A DNA stretch of 64,000 nt from Nostoc mirabile CHAB5784 (GCF_020829645.1 NZ_JAIVFS010000024.1:1-64000), one strand, 5' to 3'; counted from the first letter of the stretch, positions 52,197 to 61,289 are shown. The notes: a model not told the origin generated them from the letters alone. Made by a program: numbers and translations.

Positions 52197-53864
52197 TCAA
52201 GATTGACCCATATTTAGCACTTTTCGTAAAAGTATTTGGTCTTCTAATTTGGCTTTTAAACGGCCATTTTCGATATCTCGAATCCAGCTTTGGCTTTTAC
52301 CTGTAAGCTTTGCTAATTCTCTTTGGGAGAGATTCAAATTTTTTCGCGCCTGCAAAATCTGTTTACCTAGTAAATCGTTTGTAGCTTTAGGCTTCCTTTT
52401 GGCTTTAGCAGTTCTTGTTTTCTTTTTTTCCGATTCTGAGATTTGCTGTTCCCATTCTGGTGGGAGTTCAAAAGCCAAAATCCGCGCATTCATGAGCAGA
52501 TTCCACTTCCCACGGGGACCTGTGTCTGTGAGGCGGGTTTCAGCACCACCGTCATTAGTCCAAAATTCTAATGCTTCATCTGGATCTTCAGGAAGATCAA
52601 CTAACTTTGCCCATAAAGGTTGAATTTCTGGTGGGTAGGTAACTGGATCGAAAAGTGGTTTCATTCCATAGTGATTAAGAATTTCCAAATCGCTTTCAAA
52701 AGTTCGCAGCAGACGTTTGCGTTCTTCCCGTTGTCTGGATGCAAGGGCGACTTTTTCTTCACCGTAAGCAATACGCAGCAAGGTAGGAATAGTAATGCGT
52801 TGTTCTTTGCCCATTTTGGTTTTAAACAGCAACCACAGCATTAATCGGACTGCGCCTTCATGTTGCTGCCAAATACTCATGACTGTGGTTAGCAATGTTT
52901 TGGGGAGACTGCCGTATTGATAGAATGCGGTTCGCTCTTTACATGCTTGTTTGTTTAAGAAATATTGTGCCCATAAGCCTGCTTTTACTTTAAAAGTTAG
53001 CCCAATAAGATATTTGCATCCGAGATTGTCTTCTTGAAAGTGGTGCTGAATATCTACTAAGTGCCATAAGCGGCTGTTTGTAACAGAGAATCCGTTAATT
53101 CGACCTTGTTGAGGCCAGTCAATGGAGATAACCAGGGAGCAAGCTTGCTGGACAAGATTTTTCATTAAAGCTAGTTTGGCAGCTTTGCTTAAATCTTTGC
53201 GTTTCTCCATCCCCAAATATTTCTCAATTTGTCGCTCATCGATCGCAAATTCTTGCTCCCAAGGTTGATCTAAGGCTGTAGCATAAGCTGCAAAAATTAG
53301 ATGTATGCAAGCGGCTCTGATGTCAAGCCCCTCAATTGCTGCTAAATCTGTGGCTTTGTCGTTAACTTTGAATGGATCTTGGATGTGAAAAGCGATCGCA
53401 CCTCGGCCTTGATTGATTTGTCGGCTATAACTTATGTAGCCTTCTTCATCGGTTTCCCAATGTAGCGATGTGCGTTGTGCTAGTACATTACAAGCTTCCC
53501 AAATAGCGATCGCTGAAGCAAATGGGTTATTCTTGCCGTTAGAAAACAAGTCTAAACTGCTAGCATCTCTCGGTTCAACTTTGCATCTCCCCTTTTTCGA
53601 TTGCCAAGGAATTGGAGAATTTGTTGGACAAGCTATTACACATTGCGGTTCTGAATAATAGCCTTCACAATTATTACAAAGACCAGGATCAATCCAGTAT
53701 TCATTGTCCTCTATTCTGATTGCACCCGTAGGACATTGGGGGCGGCAGTTGTCACATCCAACGCAACTGTTGTTAGGAATTGTATAAGGCATTTGGCTCT
53801 TTTCCCACTCTAATCGTTGAGATGTCTGGCTCAGGTCTCCCCTGGATGAGTCCTGTTTATTCAT
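52197..53864 (-). CDS. cnfR: nif transcription activator CnfR/PatB
   Basis: 555 residues. The N-terminal bacterial ferredoxin domain binds two [4Fe-4S] clusters: C34-x2-C37-x2-C40-x3-C44-P and C63-x2-C66-x8-C75-x3-C79-P. A long cyanobacteria-specific middle follows, and the C-terminus has an XRE-like helix-turn-helix (about 500-550: ARKNLNLSQRELAKLTGKSQ, SWIRDIENGRLKA). This is the layout of PatB of Anabaena and CnfR of Leptolyngbya, activators of nif genes under low oxygen, the clusters acting as the sensor. An internal ATG at 53792 (MPYTIPNNSCVGC) is a plausible alternative start. Confidence 0.93.
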   Translation of the reverse strand: MNKQDSSRGDLSQTSQRLEWEKSQMPYTIPNNSCVGCDNCRPQCPTGAIRIEDNEYWIDPGLCNNCEGYYSEPQCVIACPTNSPIPWQSKKGRCKVEPRDASSLDLFSNGKNNPFASAIAIWEACNVLAQRTSLHWETDEEGYISYSRQINQGRGAIAFHIQDPFKVNDKATDLAAIEGLDIRAACIHLIFAAYATALDQPWEQEFAIDERQIEKYLGMEKRKDLSKAAKLALMKNLVQQACSLVISIDWPQQGRINGFSVTNSRLWHLVDIQHHFQEDNLGCKYLIGLTFKVKAGLWAQYFLNKQACKERTAFYQYGSLPKTLLTTVMSIWQQHEGAVRLMLWLLFKTKMGKEQRITIPTLLRIAYGEEKVALASRQREERKRLLRTFESDLEILNHYGMKPLFDPVTYPPEIQPLWAKLVDLPEDPDEALEFWTNDGGAETRLTDTGPRGKWNLLMNARILAFELPPEWEQQISESEKKKTRTAKAKRKPKATNDLLGKQILQARKNLNLSQRELAKLTGKSQSWIRDIENGRLKAKLEDQILLRKVLNMGQS

Positions 53865-54715
53865 GACTCGCTACCACATTATCTTTATGGCGAGAATAAT
53901 CTTTTCTCACCACACTCACTCCCCACATCCATATTTTTAGTTCGCATCCAATTGGAAGCTCTTTAAGGCTTTCAAACCGAGCCGAATAAAACTTATTTAT
54001 TAACTATACATTTCATAAAAATAATGATTAATTTGTTCGTGTCGAGCTTAAAAAAAATCTTAATATTTATTTAAAATCTAACTTGATGAACATTTGCACT
54101 TTGACCATAAAGTGTTTTTAGAAAATATTAAAGCCTCTTCTAATTGGATTTGATCTGATTTATTAATGATTTTAATATTTAATGCAGGATAATATTCTGC
54201 TACTAAGTTTACAGTTCCTTCATAATTAGCTTTACTTTGTTGAGATAAAAGAATAATCTCTTTTGTAATCATTTATCTAAATAGAATAATTAAATAAAAA
54301 TCAGAAATTGTTGGTTTTGAAAATACATATTGCATATATAAAAATGTAACTCATGAACATTTATTTTTGTATCAAAAAATACGATTTACATACATTTATC
54401 CGCCTAATAAAAAAAATATTTGAAAAATAATATCATCACTCTTATAGAGATAGTTGTATCTGCTGGAAATAATAATTATCCTTTTTTCACCAACACATAG
54501 TAGGAACAGGCTACTTTACCCTTCTACGACTAGACAATTATTCTCAATAAGTTTTATCTATAATTTGAAATTAAAAACAATGTAATTTTGTGTTCAAAGT
54601 CATCGAAATTTGATGGTTAAAAAGTAATTTTTGAATACAAAATAATAAAAGATTAGGATAATATGATGATTAATGCACAAACAGATTGACAGGCAAAATT
54701 GCCGAAGGATTATTC
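53865..54715. other. long AT-rich cnfR-fdxB divergent region
   Basis: About 850 bp holding the cnfR and fdxB control regions. A small frame (54078-54272, minus) is the only possible gene. No repeats. I could not place a CnfR or NtcA site with confidence. Confidence 0.4.
54078..54272 (-). CDS. possible small protein (64 aa), weak
   Basis: MITKEIILLSQQSKANYEGT, then ALNIKIINKSDQIQLEEALIF, ending in a Cys/Ser-rich tail. No ribosome site; very AT-rich. Could be real, since codons are not obviously random, but nothing supports a function. Confidence 0.3.
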   Translation of the reverse strand: MITKEIILLSQQSKANYEGTVNLVAEYYPALNIKIINKSDQIQLEEALIFSKNTLWSKCKCSSS

Positions 54716-55009
54716 ATGGCACAACTAACAGGTTTGACATTTGGCGGGAAGGCTTGGACACCAAAATTTGCTCAAGAAATTGACAAAGATAAATGTATCG
54801 GTTGTGGCAGATGCGTTAAAGTATGCGGTTACAATGTGCTAGGTTTGAAGGCGCTCAATGAAGAAGGCGAATTTGTAGAAGATGAAGATGATGATGAAAT
54901 TGAACGGAAAGTAATGGCAGTTACTTCTCCAGAGAACTGTATTGGTTGTGAAGCTTGTTCACGGATTTGTCCCAAGAATTGCTACACGCATGTTGCATTA
55001 AACAACTAA
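54716..55009 (+). CDS. fdxB: nif-associated ferredoxin III
   Basis: 97 residues from ATG 54716 (MAQLTGLTFGGKAWTPKF), preceded by GAAGGA. Ligands: C27-x2-C30-x2-C33-x3-C37 and C75-x2-C78-x2-C81-x3-C85 for two [4Fe-4S] clusters, with an acidic linker (EDEDDDEIE). The N-terminal TGLTFGGKAWTPKF is diagnostic of FdxB, a ferredoxin in nif clusters. It is divergent from cnfR, which is expected to activate it. A start 30 bp upstream is possible. Confidence 0.95.
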   Translation: MAQLTGLTFGGKAWTPKFAQEIDKDKCIGCGRCVKVCGYNVLGLKALNEEGEFVEDEDDDEIERKVMAVTSPENCIGCEACSRICPKNCYTHVALNN

Positions 55010-55544
55010 GTTTTTTGAAGTTAGTCAAAATTGTTGTTAATTCAAGGAGGCACTGTTTGTATAAAGCGCAAATACGCTAGGCAAGGTAACTTGAGGGGAA
55101 TACTAAATATTTACTGTAACTAATAAAAAGTTCACAGTAAACAAATCCGTAAATCGCAAAATGTTAGTTATTAACAAATTTAAACTTGCTGCTAATATAG
55201 CCTAATCAATATTAGGTCTAACAGTGCCCTCTTGGAACAACTAGCTTTTCTGGGAGCAGGGGGCTACCTTTTTCATAGGAGTTGAAATATAATTTGTAAG
55301 TTTTTGGGGGAAAGATATGGAAAAAATCTGGAAGTTTCTCCCATTTTTTATGGCTGCACGTTAGAAAGTTAATAAGTGAAAAGGGAATGGGGAATAGGGA
55401 ATAGGGAATGGGGAAAGAACAAGGGAATAGGGTACAGGTTACAGGGAATAGATGAATTCCTATTACCTGTAACCTGTAACCTCTCCTCTGATACCTAATA
55501 CCAGAAAATCACACCTTTAAAGACTGTTTACACAGGTAGCATGT
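55010..55544. other. coxB upstream region with heptads and a hairpin
   Basis: Contains GGGAATA/GGGGAAT heptads (55383-55430) and a long hairpin (55433-55478). The rest, 55010-55380, is AT-rich and probably includes the promoter of the cox operon, but no element is certain. Confidence 0.5.
55433..55478. repeat. 18-bp hairpin before coxB
   Basis: ACAGGTTACAGGGAATAG pairs with CTATTACCTGTAACCTGT with one mismatch around a loop ATGAATTC. Composed of TTACAGG repeats, so it may be repeat-derived. Confidence 0.7.
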
Positions 55545-56531
55545 ATGCAACAAGTTCCTGTTTCACTATGGACTCTGGTTGCTGGGATAGTAGTTACAGC
55601 AATCAGTATTTGGATCGGTCAAAACCACACTCTCATGCCGGTGCAGGCATCGTTACAAGCGCCTTTGGTAGACGGTTTTTTCAGCATCATGTTTACCATT
55701 GCGATCGCACTCTTCTTAGTGGTAGAAGGAACAATTGTAGTTTTTTTGATTCAGTTTCGTCGCCGTCGGGGTGACGATACCGATGGCGTGCCAATAGAAG
55801 GTAACTTGCCCTTAGAAGTCTTTTGGACAGCAATTCCAACAGTGATTGTCCTCCTCTTGGGCATCTACAGTGTAGATGTTTTTAACCGAATGGGCGGCTT
55901 TGATCCTGCGGGTCATCCTCATTCAGCAGCTCATGTTGCTCATCTGCCGGGGAGTGCTATTGCTGCTACATTAAGCGATACTGAAGCAACAACTGCCCCA
56001 ACAATTGCTCCGACAATTGGTATTGGCGCGTCTCCTCAAACTTTAAACAAACCAGCCGACTTAGTTGTTGATGTCAAAGGCATACAGTATGCCTGGTTAT
56101 TTAACTACCCTGATAGTGGCATTACCTCTGGGGAATTGCACATACCCGTCGGTGCTGATGTGCAACTCAACCTTTCAGCACAAGATGTAATTCACTCATT
56201 CTGGGTGCCAAACTTCCGCTTGAAGCAAGATGCACTTCCTGGTATCCCTACCGAACTACGATTTGTCGCCACCAAACCAGGTACATATCCCGTAGTTTGT
56301 GCTGAATTGTGCGGCGGTTATCACGGTTCAATGCGGACACAGGTAATTGTCCACACACCAGAAGAATATGATAGCTGGCAAACAGAAAACCAAATTGCTC
56401 AACAGCAAAATTTAAATCAAGTCGTTGCAGTTAATCCAGCCGACTTATCAACATCAGAGTTTCTCGCGCCTCACACCCATGATATGGGAATTAGTGCAGC
56501 AACTCTAGAGTCATTGGTCATTAGTCATTAG
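55545..56531 (+). CDS. coxB: cytochrome c oxidase subunit II (second oxidase)
   Basis: 328 residues. Two transmembrane helices (about 45-70 and 93-112), then the periplasmic CuA domain with ligands H217 (HSFWVPNF), C252, E254, C256 (CAELCGGYHGSM), H260 and M263. First gene of coxB-coxA-coxC. It follows fdxB and cnfR as in Anabaena, where the second oxidase Cox2 is heterocyst-specific and protects nitrogenase from O2. The last residues (SLVISH) are encoded by GTCATTA heptads, so the original C-terminus may have been extended. Confidence 0.93.
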   Translation: MQQVPVSLWTLVAGIVVTAISIWIGQNHTLMPVQASLQAPLVDGFFSIMFTIAIALFLVVEGTIVVFLIQFRRRRGDDTDGVPIEGNLPLEVFWTAIPTVIVLLLGIYSVDVFNRMGGFDPAGHPHSAAHVAHLPGSAIAATLSDTEATTAPTIAPTIGIGASPQTLNKPADLVVDVKGIQYAWLFNYPDSGITSGELHIPVGADVQLNLSAQDVIHSFWVPNFRLKQDALPGIPTELRFVATKPGTYPVVCAELCGGYHGSMRTQVIVHTPEEYDSWQTENQIAQQQNLNQVVAVNPADLSTSEFLAPHTHDMGISAATLESLVISH

Positions 56532-56640
56532 TCATTAGTCATTAGTCATTGGTCATTAGTTATTGGTAACTGACGAATGACAACGGACAAAAGACAAAGG
56601 ACAAAAGACAAAGGACAAATGACAAAGGACAAAGGATAAA
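56510..56640. repeat. STRR array between coxB and coxA
   Basis: GTCATTA/GTCATTG heptads that enter the coxB coding end, then GACAAAG/GACAAAA heptads up to the coxA ATG. Confidence 0.9.
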
Positions 56641-56643
56641 AAT

Positions 56644-58332
56644 ATGACACAGGTAGAATTTCCACGGAATACTCCACCAGAAGAAAAGAAACCGGAAATG
56701 GTGCTTGGCCACACCTCCCATCCGAAGGCGTGGAAATGGCAGGACTATTTTACATTTAATGTTGACCACAAGGTTATTGGTATCCAATACCTAGTGACGG
56801 CGTTTGTCTTCTATCTCATCGGCGGACTGATGGCTGTTGCTCTCCGTGTCGAATTAGCAACACCAGATGCAGACGTACTCGACCCCAATCTGTATAACGC
56901 TTTCATGACCAATCACGGGACGATCATGATCTTCCTGTGGATTGTCCCTAGCGCCATTGGTGGATTTGGTAACTATTTGGTGCCGTTGATGGTTGGTGCT
57001 AGGGATATGGCTTTCCCGAAGCTGAACGCGATCGCCTTTTGGTTAAATCCACCAGCAGGTGCGCTCATATTAGGTAGTTTCATTTTTGGCGGTTCGCAAT
57101 CTGGTTGGACAGCTTACCCACCTTTGAGCTTGGTGACAGCACCAATCGCTCAAACTATGTGGATACTTGCGATCGTTTTGGTGGGAACTTCTTCTATTTT
57201 GGGTTCACTGAACTTTGTGATCACCATTTTGATGATGAAGGTTCCTAGCATGAAATGGGATCAAGTACCCCTATTTTGCTGGGCAATCTTGGCAACTTCT
57301 CTGCTGGCGCTTCTCTCCACACCTGTATTAGCAGCTGGTTTAGTTCTGCTATTGTTTGACCTCAACTTTGGTACTTCCTTCTTTAAACCAGATGCAGGCG
57401 GTAACGTTGTAATTTATCAACACTTATTCTGGTTTTATTCTCACCCGGCAGTATATTTAATGATTCTGCCTATCTTCGGCATCATGTCGGAGGTAATTCC
57501 AGTTCACTCCCGTAAGCCAATCTTTGGTTATAAAGCGATCGCTTATTCTAGTGTAGCTATCTGCGTTGTCGGTTTGTTCGTCTGGGTACACCACATGTTC
57601 ACCAGTGGCACACCCGGTTGGATGCGGATGTTCTTCACCATCTCCACTCTCATAGTTGCAGTTCCCACTGGCGTGAAGATTTTTGCCTGGGTTGCTACCC
57701 TTTGGGGTGGTAAAATCCGCTTCACAGGTGCGATGCTTTTCGCCATTGGCTTGTTGTCCATGTTTGTCATGGGCGGCTTAAGCGGTGTGACGATGGGAAC
57801 AGCCCCCTTTGATGTTCACGTCCACGACACATATTATGTTGTAGGACATTTCCACTACGTTCTGTTTGGCGGTTCCGTGTTTGGCATCTACGCCGGCATT
57901 TATCACTGGTTCCCCAAAATGACCGGACGAATGTTGAATGAAAGCTTGGCACGCATTCACTTTGCCCTCACCTTCATCGGTACTAATCTGACCTTTTTAC
58001 CCATGCACGAGTTGGGTTTAAAAGGAATGCCGCGACGAGTGGCAATGTATGACCCCCAATTTATCGACCTCAATCAAATTTGTACCTTTGGTTCATTTGT
58101 TTTGGCGATATCGGTAATTCCTTTCACCATCAACATGATCTACAGTTGGCTGAAAGGGCCTTTGGCTGGTGATAATCCTTGGCAAGGTTTGACCTTAGAA
58201 TGGACAACTAGCTCACCACCTGCAATTGAAAACTGGGAAGTGTTGCCGGTTGTGACTCATGGCCCTTATGACTACGGTCATGTTCATAGTAATGAAGTAC
58301 AGCCATCTGCAACGCCGGAAGCTAGTGCTTAG
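56644..58332 (+). CDS. coxA: cytochrome c oxidase subunit I (second oxidase)
   Basis: 562 residues, twelve transmembrane helices. Heme a ligands and CuB: NHGTIMIFLWIVP, HLFWFYSHPAVYLMILP (CuB His with cross-linked Tyr), VHHMFTSG and HVHDTYYVVGHFHYVLFGG. The proton-channel Asn/Asp region GGFGNYLVPL is present. Catalytic subunit of an aa3-type oxidase, membrane-bound. Downstream of coxB through a heptad array. Confidence 0.97.
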   Translation: MTQVEFPRNTPPEEKKPEMVLGHTSHPKAWKWQDYFTFNVDHKVIGIQYLVTAFVFYLIGGLMAVALRVELATPDADVLDPNLYNAFMTNHGTIMIFLWIVPSAIGGFGNYLVPLMVGARDMAFPKLNAIAFWLNPPAGALILGSFIFGGSQSGWTAYPPLSLVTAPIAQTMWILAIVLVGTSSILGSLNFVITILMMKVPSMKWDQVPLFCWAILATSLLALLSTPVLAAGLVLLLFDLNFGTSFFKPDAGGNVVIYQHLFWFYSHPAVYLMILPIFGIMSEVIPVHSRKPIFGYKAIAYSSVAICVVGLFVWVHHMFTSGTPGWMRMFFTISTLIVAVPTGVKIFAWVATLWGGKIRFTGAMLFAIGLLSMFVMGGLSGVTMGTAPFDVHVHDTYYVVGHFHYVLFGGSVFGIYAGIYHWFPKMTGRMLNESLARIHFALTFIGTNLTFLPMHELGLKGMPRRVAMYDPQFIDLNQICTFGSFVLAISVIPFTINMIYSWLKGPLAGDNPWQGLTLEWTTSSPPAIENWEVLPVVTHGPYDYGHVHSNEVQPSATPEASA

Positions 58333-58391
58333 TTAGTAGAGTGAGTAATGCGATCGCTCTCAAGGTGACTGCAATTTCTAGTCATTTGATT

Positions 58392-58894
58392 TGAGAACTC
58401 GGAACTTGAGCTTCAGAACTCGCAACTTCAAGCTTATATCATGTCCGTATAATTAGTTATTTTCCACAGTCATTGCACCCCACCCCCAGCCCCTCCCCGC
58501 AGGCGGGGAGGGGAGACAAAGCGTAGCTTTGGCGGGGTGGGGTTCTTCGGGTTTAATAAGTAATCTAGCGGACATGATATTAGAACTCGGAACTTGAGCC
58601 TCAGAACTTGGAACTTGAGCCTCAGAACTTGGAACTTGAGCCTCAGAACTCGGAACTTGAGCCTCAGAACTCGGAACTTGAGCTTCAGAACTCGGAACTT
58701 GAGCCTCAGAACTCGGAACTTCTAGCTCAGAACTCGAAACTTGAGCTTCGGAACTCGGAACTTGAGCCTCAGAACTCGGAACTCGAGCTTCGGAACTCGG
58801 AACTTGAGCCTCAGAACTCGGAACTCGAGCTTCGGAACTCGGAACTCCGAGCTTGGAACTCGGAACTTGAGCTTTAGAACTCGAAACTCGGAAT
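58392..58894. repeat. 21-bp minisatellite split by a MITE
   Basis: The unit AACTCGGAACTTGAGCCTCAG is repeated about 16 times with single-base variants (GCTTC, CTCGAGC, TTGG). The first about two copies (58392-58433) are separated from the rest (58583-58894) by the MITE at 58437-58579. Translated frames through it (such as ELEPQNS repeats) are artefacts. It lies between coxA and coxC. Confidence 0.93.
58437..58579 (+). mobile_element. MITE copy C (143 bp), TTA target duplication, inside a minisatellite
   Basis: Ends TATCATGTCCG and GCGGACATGATA, flanked by TTA at 58434-58436 and 58580-58582. Internal palindrome with CCCTCCCCGCAGG and CGGGGAGGGG. Same family as 11502-11644 and 44303-44449. It inserted after the minisatellite had expanded. 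Confidence 0.92.
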
Positions 58895-58950
58895 TTTGAT
58901 AATTCCTGAACAAGTGAAGAGTTGAATTAAACAAGGATTTTGGATGAAGA

Positions 58951-59631
58951 ATGAAAATTTTGCCGCTTCAGACTTCATTCTTCATTCAAGCTTCCACAAC
59001 AGACGCAGCAGATAATATTGTCAAAAAATCTATGACTATAGCTACAACCACAAGCGAAGATCACAGTGCAGGACACGAAGAACATCCAGATTTAAGAGTT
59101 TGGGGATTGTTGACGTTCCTCGCTTCTGAATCCCTGATGTTTGGGGGATTTTTTGCCACTTATTTGTTTTTTCGGGGTACTACAGCAGTTTGGCCTCCAG
59201 AAGGAAGCGAAGTAGAATTACTCGTGCCGACAATTAACACCATTATTCTGGTGTCTAGTAGTTTCGTCATTCACTTCGGTGATACGGCAATTAAAAAGAA
59301 TAACGTCAAGGGAATGCAACTCTGGTACGCAATTACCGCAATCATGGGGGCAATTTTCTTAGGTGGTCAGGTTTATGAGTATTCAACATTAGGATACGGA
59401 CTGACTACCAACGTCTTCGCCAACTGCTTTTATATCATGACAGGGTTCCACGGTTTGCACGTTTTTGTGGGACTGTTATTGATATTACGTGCATTGTGGC
59501 GATCGCGTCTTCCCGGTGAATATTCTGCAACCAATCATACTTTCATCGAAATGACAGAAATTTACTGGCACTTCGTAGACATAATTTGGATTGTTTTATT
59601 CACCTTGGTGTACGTTCTCACTTTGTTTTAA
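58951..59631 (+). CDS. coxC: cytochrome c oxidase subunit III (second oxidase)
   Basis: 226 residues (or 199 from the ATG at 59032, MTIATTTSEDHSAG, which matches usual subunit III lengths better). Five to six transmembrane helices: VWGLLTFLASESLMFGGFF, TIILVSSSFVIHFG, FYIMTGFHGLHVFVGL with conserved Glu/His of subunit III, and EIYWHFVDIIWIVLFTLVYV. Completes the coxBAC operon. Its last 34 bp are partly duplicated 104 bp downstream. Confidence 0.92.
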   Translation: MKILPLQTSFFIQASTTDAADNIVKKSMTIATTTSEDHSAGHEEHPDLRVWGLLTFLASESLMFGGFFATYLFFRGTTAVWPPEGSEVELLVPTINTIILVSSSFVIHFGDTAIKKNNVKGMQLWYAITAIMGAIFLGGQVYEYSTLGYGLTTNVFANCFYIMTGFHGLHVFVGLLLILRALWRSRLPGEYSATNHTFIEMTEIYWHFVDIIWIVLFTLVYVLTLF

Positions 59632-59702
59632 AGGGGAGTGGGGAGTCGGGAGTGGGGAGTGGGGAATATTTCTACTCCCTACTCCCTATTGCTATTCTTC
59701 TC

Positions 59703-59736
59703 TTTACCTTAGTCTCCGTTCTCACTTTGTTTTAAA
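59703..59736 (+). repeat. partial duplicate of the coxC 3' end
   Basis: Matches 59599-59632 at 30 of 34 positions (ends CGTTCTCACTTTGTTTTAAA in both). Between the copies lies a GGGGAGT heptad array with its complement CTACTCCCTACTCCC. Confidence 0.8.
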
Positions 59737-59785
59737 TAGGGTATGTAGCACTCCCTCATCTCCCCCACTCACCAATAAATTTATT

Positions 59786-60268
59786 ATGCAAGCTAATACA
59801 AATAAATTTTCATGGTTCCAGGTTCCAGAGGACATCAAAAATCTGTTAATTTTAGCTGCACAAACCTGGGAGAACACATCAGAATCAGAAAAATATATTC
59901 AACAAGCTTTAGCGCAAACTGGTGAAAATACAGATGTCTTGGTAGCAGCATATAGATTTTTCTATTATAAGAATAATTATTCTCTTGCATTACAAACAAC
60001 AGTTAAATTATTAGATAAAATTAAAGAACTAGAAAAATTCCCTGATGACTGGGAGCAACTTAAGCCTATATTAGTCAATCGTAAAGAAGACCCACAAATT
60101 CGATTGTACTTAAATGCTTATGCTGCTTCTGGATTAGTACTAGCAAAGTTAGGAGCAATTGAGGAAGCGAAAGAAATCAGCGCCAGAGTCAAAGAGATAG
60201 ACGAAAAGCATGATTTTGGAGCCGGTATTCTCCTGGATATTTTGACACGTCCAGAAGAAGATGATTAA
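59786..60268 (+). CDS. helical TPR-like protein next to cox2
   Basis: 160 residues from ATG 59786 (MQANTNKFSWFQVPEDIKNL). All-helical, with TPR-like pieces AAQTWENTSESEKYIQQAL, VAAYRFFYYKNNYSLALQTT and SGLVLAKLGAIEEAKEISAR. No signal or membrane segment. A family restricted to nitrogen-fixing cyanobacteria is plausible from the location between cox2 and nif-type genes, but no name is known to me. The upstream frame to 59591 is in coxC and repeats and is not used. Confidence 0.75.
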   Translation: MQANTNKFSWFQVPEDIKNLLILAAQTWENTSESEKYIQQALAQTGENTDVLVAAYRFFYYKNNYSLALQTTVKLLDKIKELEKFPDDWEQLKPILVNRKEDPQIRLYLNAYAASGLVLAKLGAIEEAKEISARVKEIDEKHDFGAGILLDILTRPEEDD

Positions 60269-60611
60269 TTAGTCAATGCACATCTCGACAAGACGATGTG
60301 CGAAGTAGAGACGCGATTCATCGCGTCTGTAAGGAGTGGGGAGATAAGGGAGACAAGGACACAAGGAGAATAACCCATGCCCCATTCCCAATGCCCCATG
60401 CCCAATTCCCAATTCCCTTTTAGTGAACAATCATGAACAATTGGTTATCTACCACATCATATTCCTCTTACTCCTTATTAGGAGCAGCTACTGATAGCAA
60501 CTCTATCATTCCTGCTATCACCATACCTACTAAACTTCCTGGAGGTAATAATATTCCTAATGTCTCTCCGATTATTATCATCCAATCTTCTCAGCTATCA
60601 ATTTAAAAGTT
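60269..60611. other. intergenic before the cupin gene
   Basis: Contains a hairpin GACGCGATTCATCGCGTC (60310-60327), related to the ctpA array, and heptads CCCCATG/CCCAATG to about 60415. The 60433-60606 segment is open on both strands. Confidence 0.5.
60468..60581 (-). CDS. possible 37-aa hydrophobic small protein
   Basis: From ATG 60581: MIIIGETLGILLPPGSLVGM, VIAGMIELLSVAAPNKE. One long hydrophobic helix with a soluble charged end, the usual look of a small cyanobacterial membrane subunit. A weak GAGAAG site precedes it. The opposite strand encodes a less protein-like frame. Confidence 0.35.
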   Translation of the reverse strand: MIIIGETLGILLPPGSLVGMVIAGMIELLSVAAPNKE

Positions 60612-61223
60612 ATGAAAGGTAAGGATTGGCTGCTAACGGGGGACGGTCAGCATCAAGCTTGTAAATCTGTGAGAGCATGGGATTTGTTGAGAGAGAATTA
60701 TCGTCTTTATCGGTTTTTAACTGAAGTCGAAGATGTTCTCAATAGTGGGGATGATGAAGCCAGTCGTCTGCCAGAAATTCGGATGCTTGTAAGGCGCTTA
60801 ATAGTAAATTCCTACTGGGTGCGAAGTCAAAATTTAGAGCCTTCGCCCAAAACGGGAACCTCTGTTTTACTCCTATACGATGAATTGGGTTTTCCGTTGA
60901 CGGTGCAAACAGTAACATTTGCACCAGGAACCCGATCAACCATTCATAATCATGGGACGTGGGGAGTTGTGGCGGTGTTAAAAGGCCAGGAAAAAAATAG
61001 TTTTTGGCGACACACTCATAACCCAGAATTTCAGGACAAAATTGAACCGACGGGAGAGCTAACTCTATTTCCAGGGGATATTATTAGCTTTACTCCTGAT
61101 GCAATTCACTGTGTAGAAGCAGTGGGTGATGAACCAACTGTGACTTTTAATGTTTACGGCGAAACCGATCCGAATGAGAGATTTGAGTTTGACTCAGTTA
61201 GCCATAAGGCTAGGAATTTTTAA
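60612..61223 (+). CDS. cupin domain protein (cysteine dioxygenase-like)
   Basis: 203 residues. The cupin metal motif is LTVQTVTFAPGTRSTIHNHGTWGVVAVLKGQE (HNH, later Glu) with a second half LFPGDIISFTPDAIHCVEAVG (His). The fold resembles cysteine dioxygenases and other Fe(II) cupins, acting on thiols or small acids. Located between a cox2-associated gene and the nitrogenase-associated protein, as in other diazotrophs, suggesting a nif-linked role. cysK lies farther downstream. Confidence 0.8.
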   Translation: MKGKDWLLTGDGQHQACKSVRAWDLLRENYRLYRFLTEVEDVLNSGDDEASRLPEIRMLVRRLIVNSYWVRSQNLEPSPKTGTSVLLLYDELGFPLTVQTVTFAPGTRSTIHNHGTWGVVAVLKGQEKNSFWRHTHNPEFQDKIEPTGELTLFPGDIISFTPDAIHCVEAVGDEPTVTFNVYGETDPNERFEFDSVSHKARNF

Positions 61224-61255
61224 TTAGGAATCGTCAGGATTAATTTCATCGGTTC

Positions 61256-61289
61256 GTAGTTGGCGCTTTAGCGCTAAAGCGCCAACTAC
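61256..61289. repeat. perfect 34-bp palindrome
   Basis: GTAGTTGGCGCTTTAGC followed by its exact complement GCTAAAGCGCCAACTAC. It lies 32 bp after the cupin stop and 29 bp before the next start. May act as a hairpin in mRNA or a repeat. Confidence 0.93.

Noticed and set aside
58608..58877. Open frame encoding ELEPQNS repeats, plus its reverse-strand partner
   Set aside because: Artefact of the 21-bp minisatellite between coxA and coxC.
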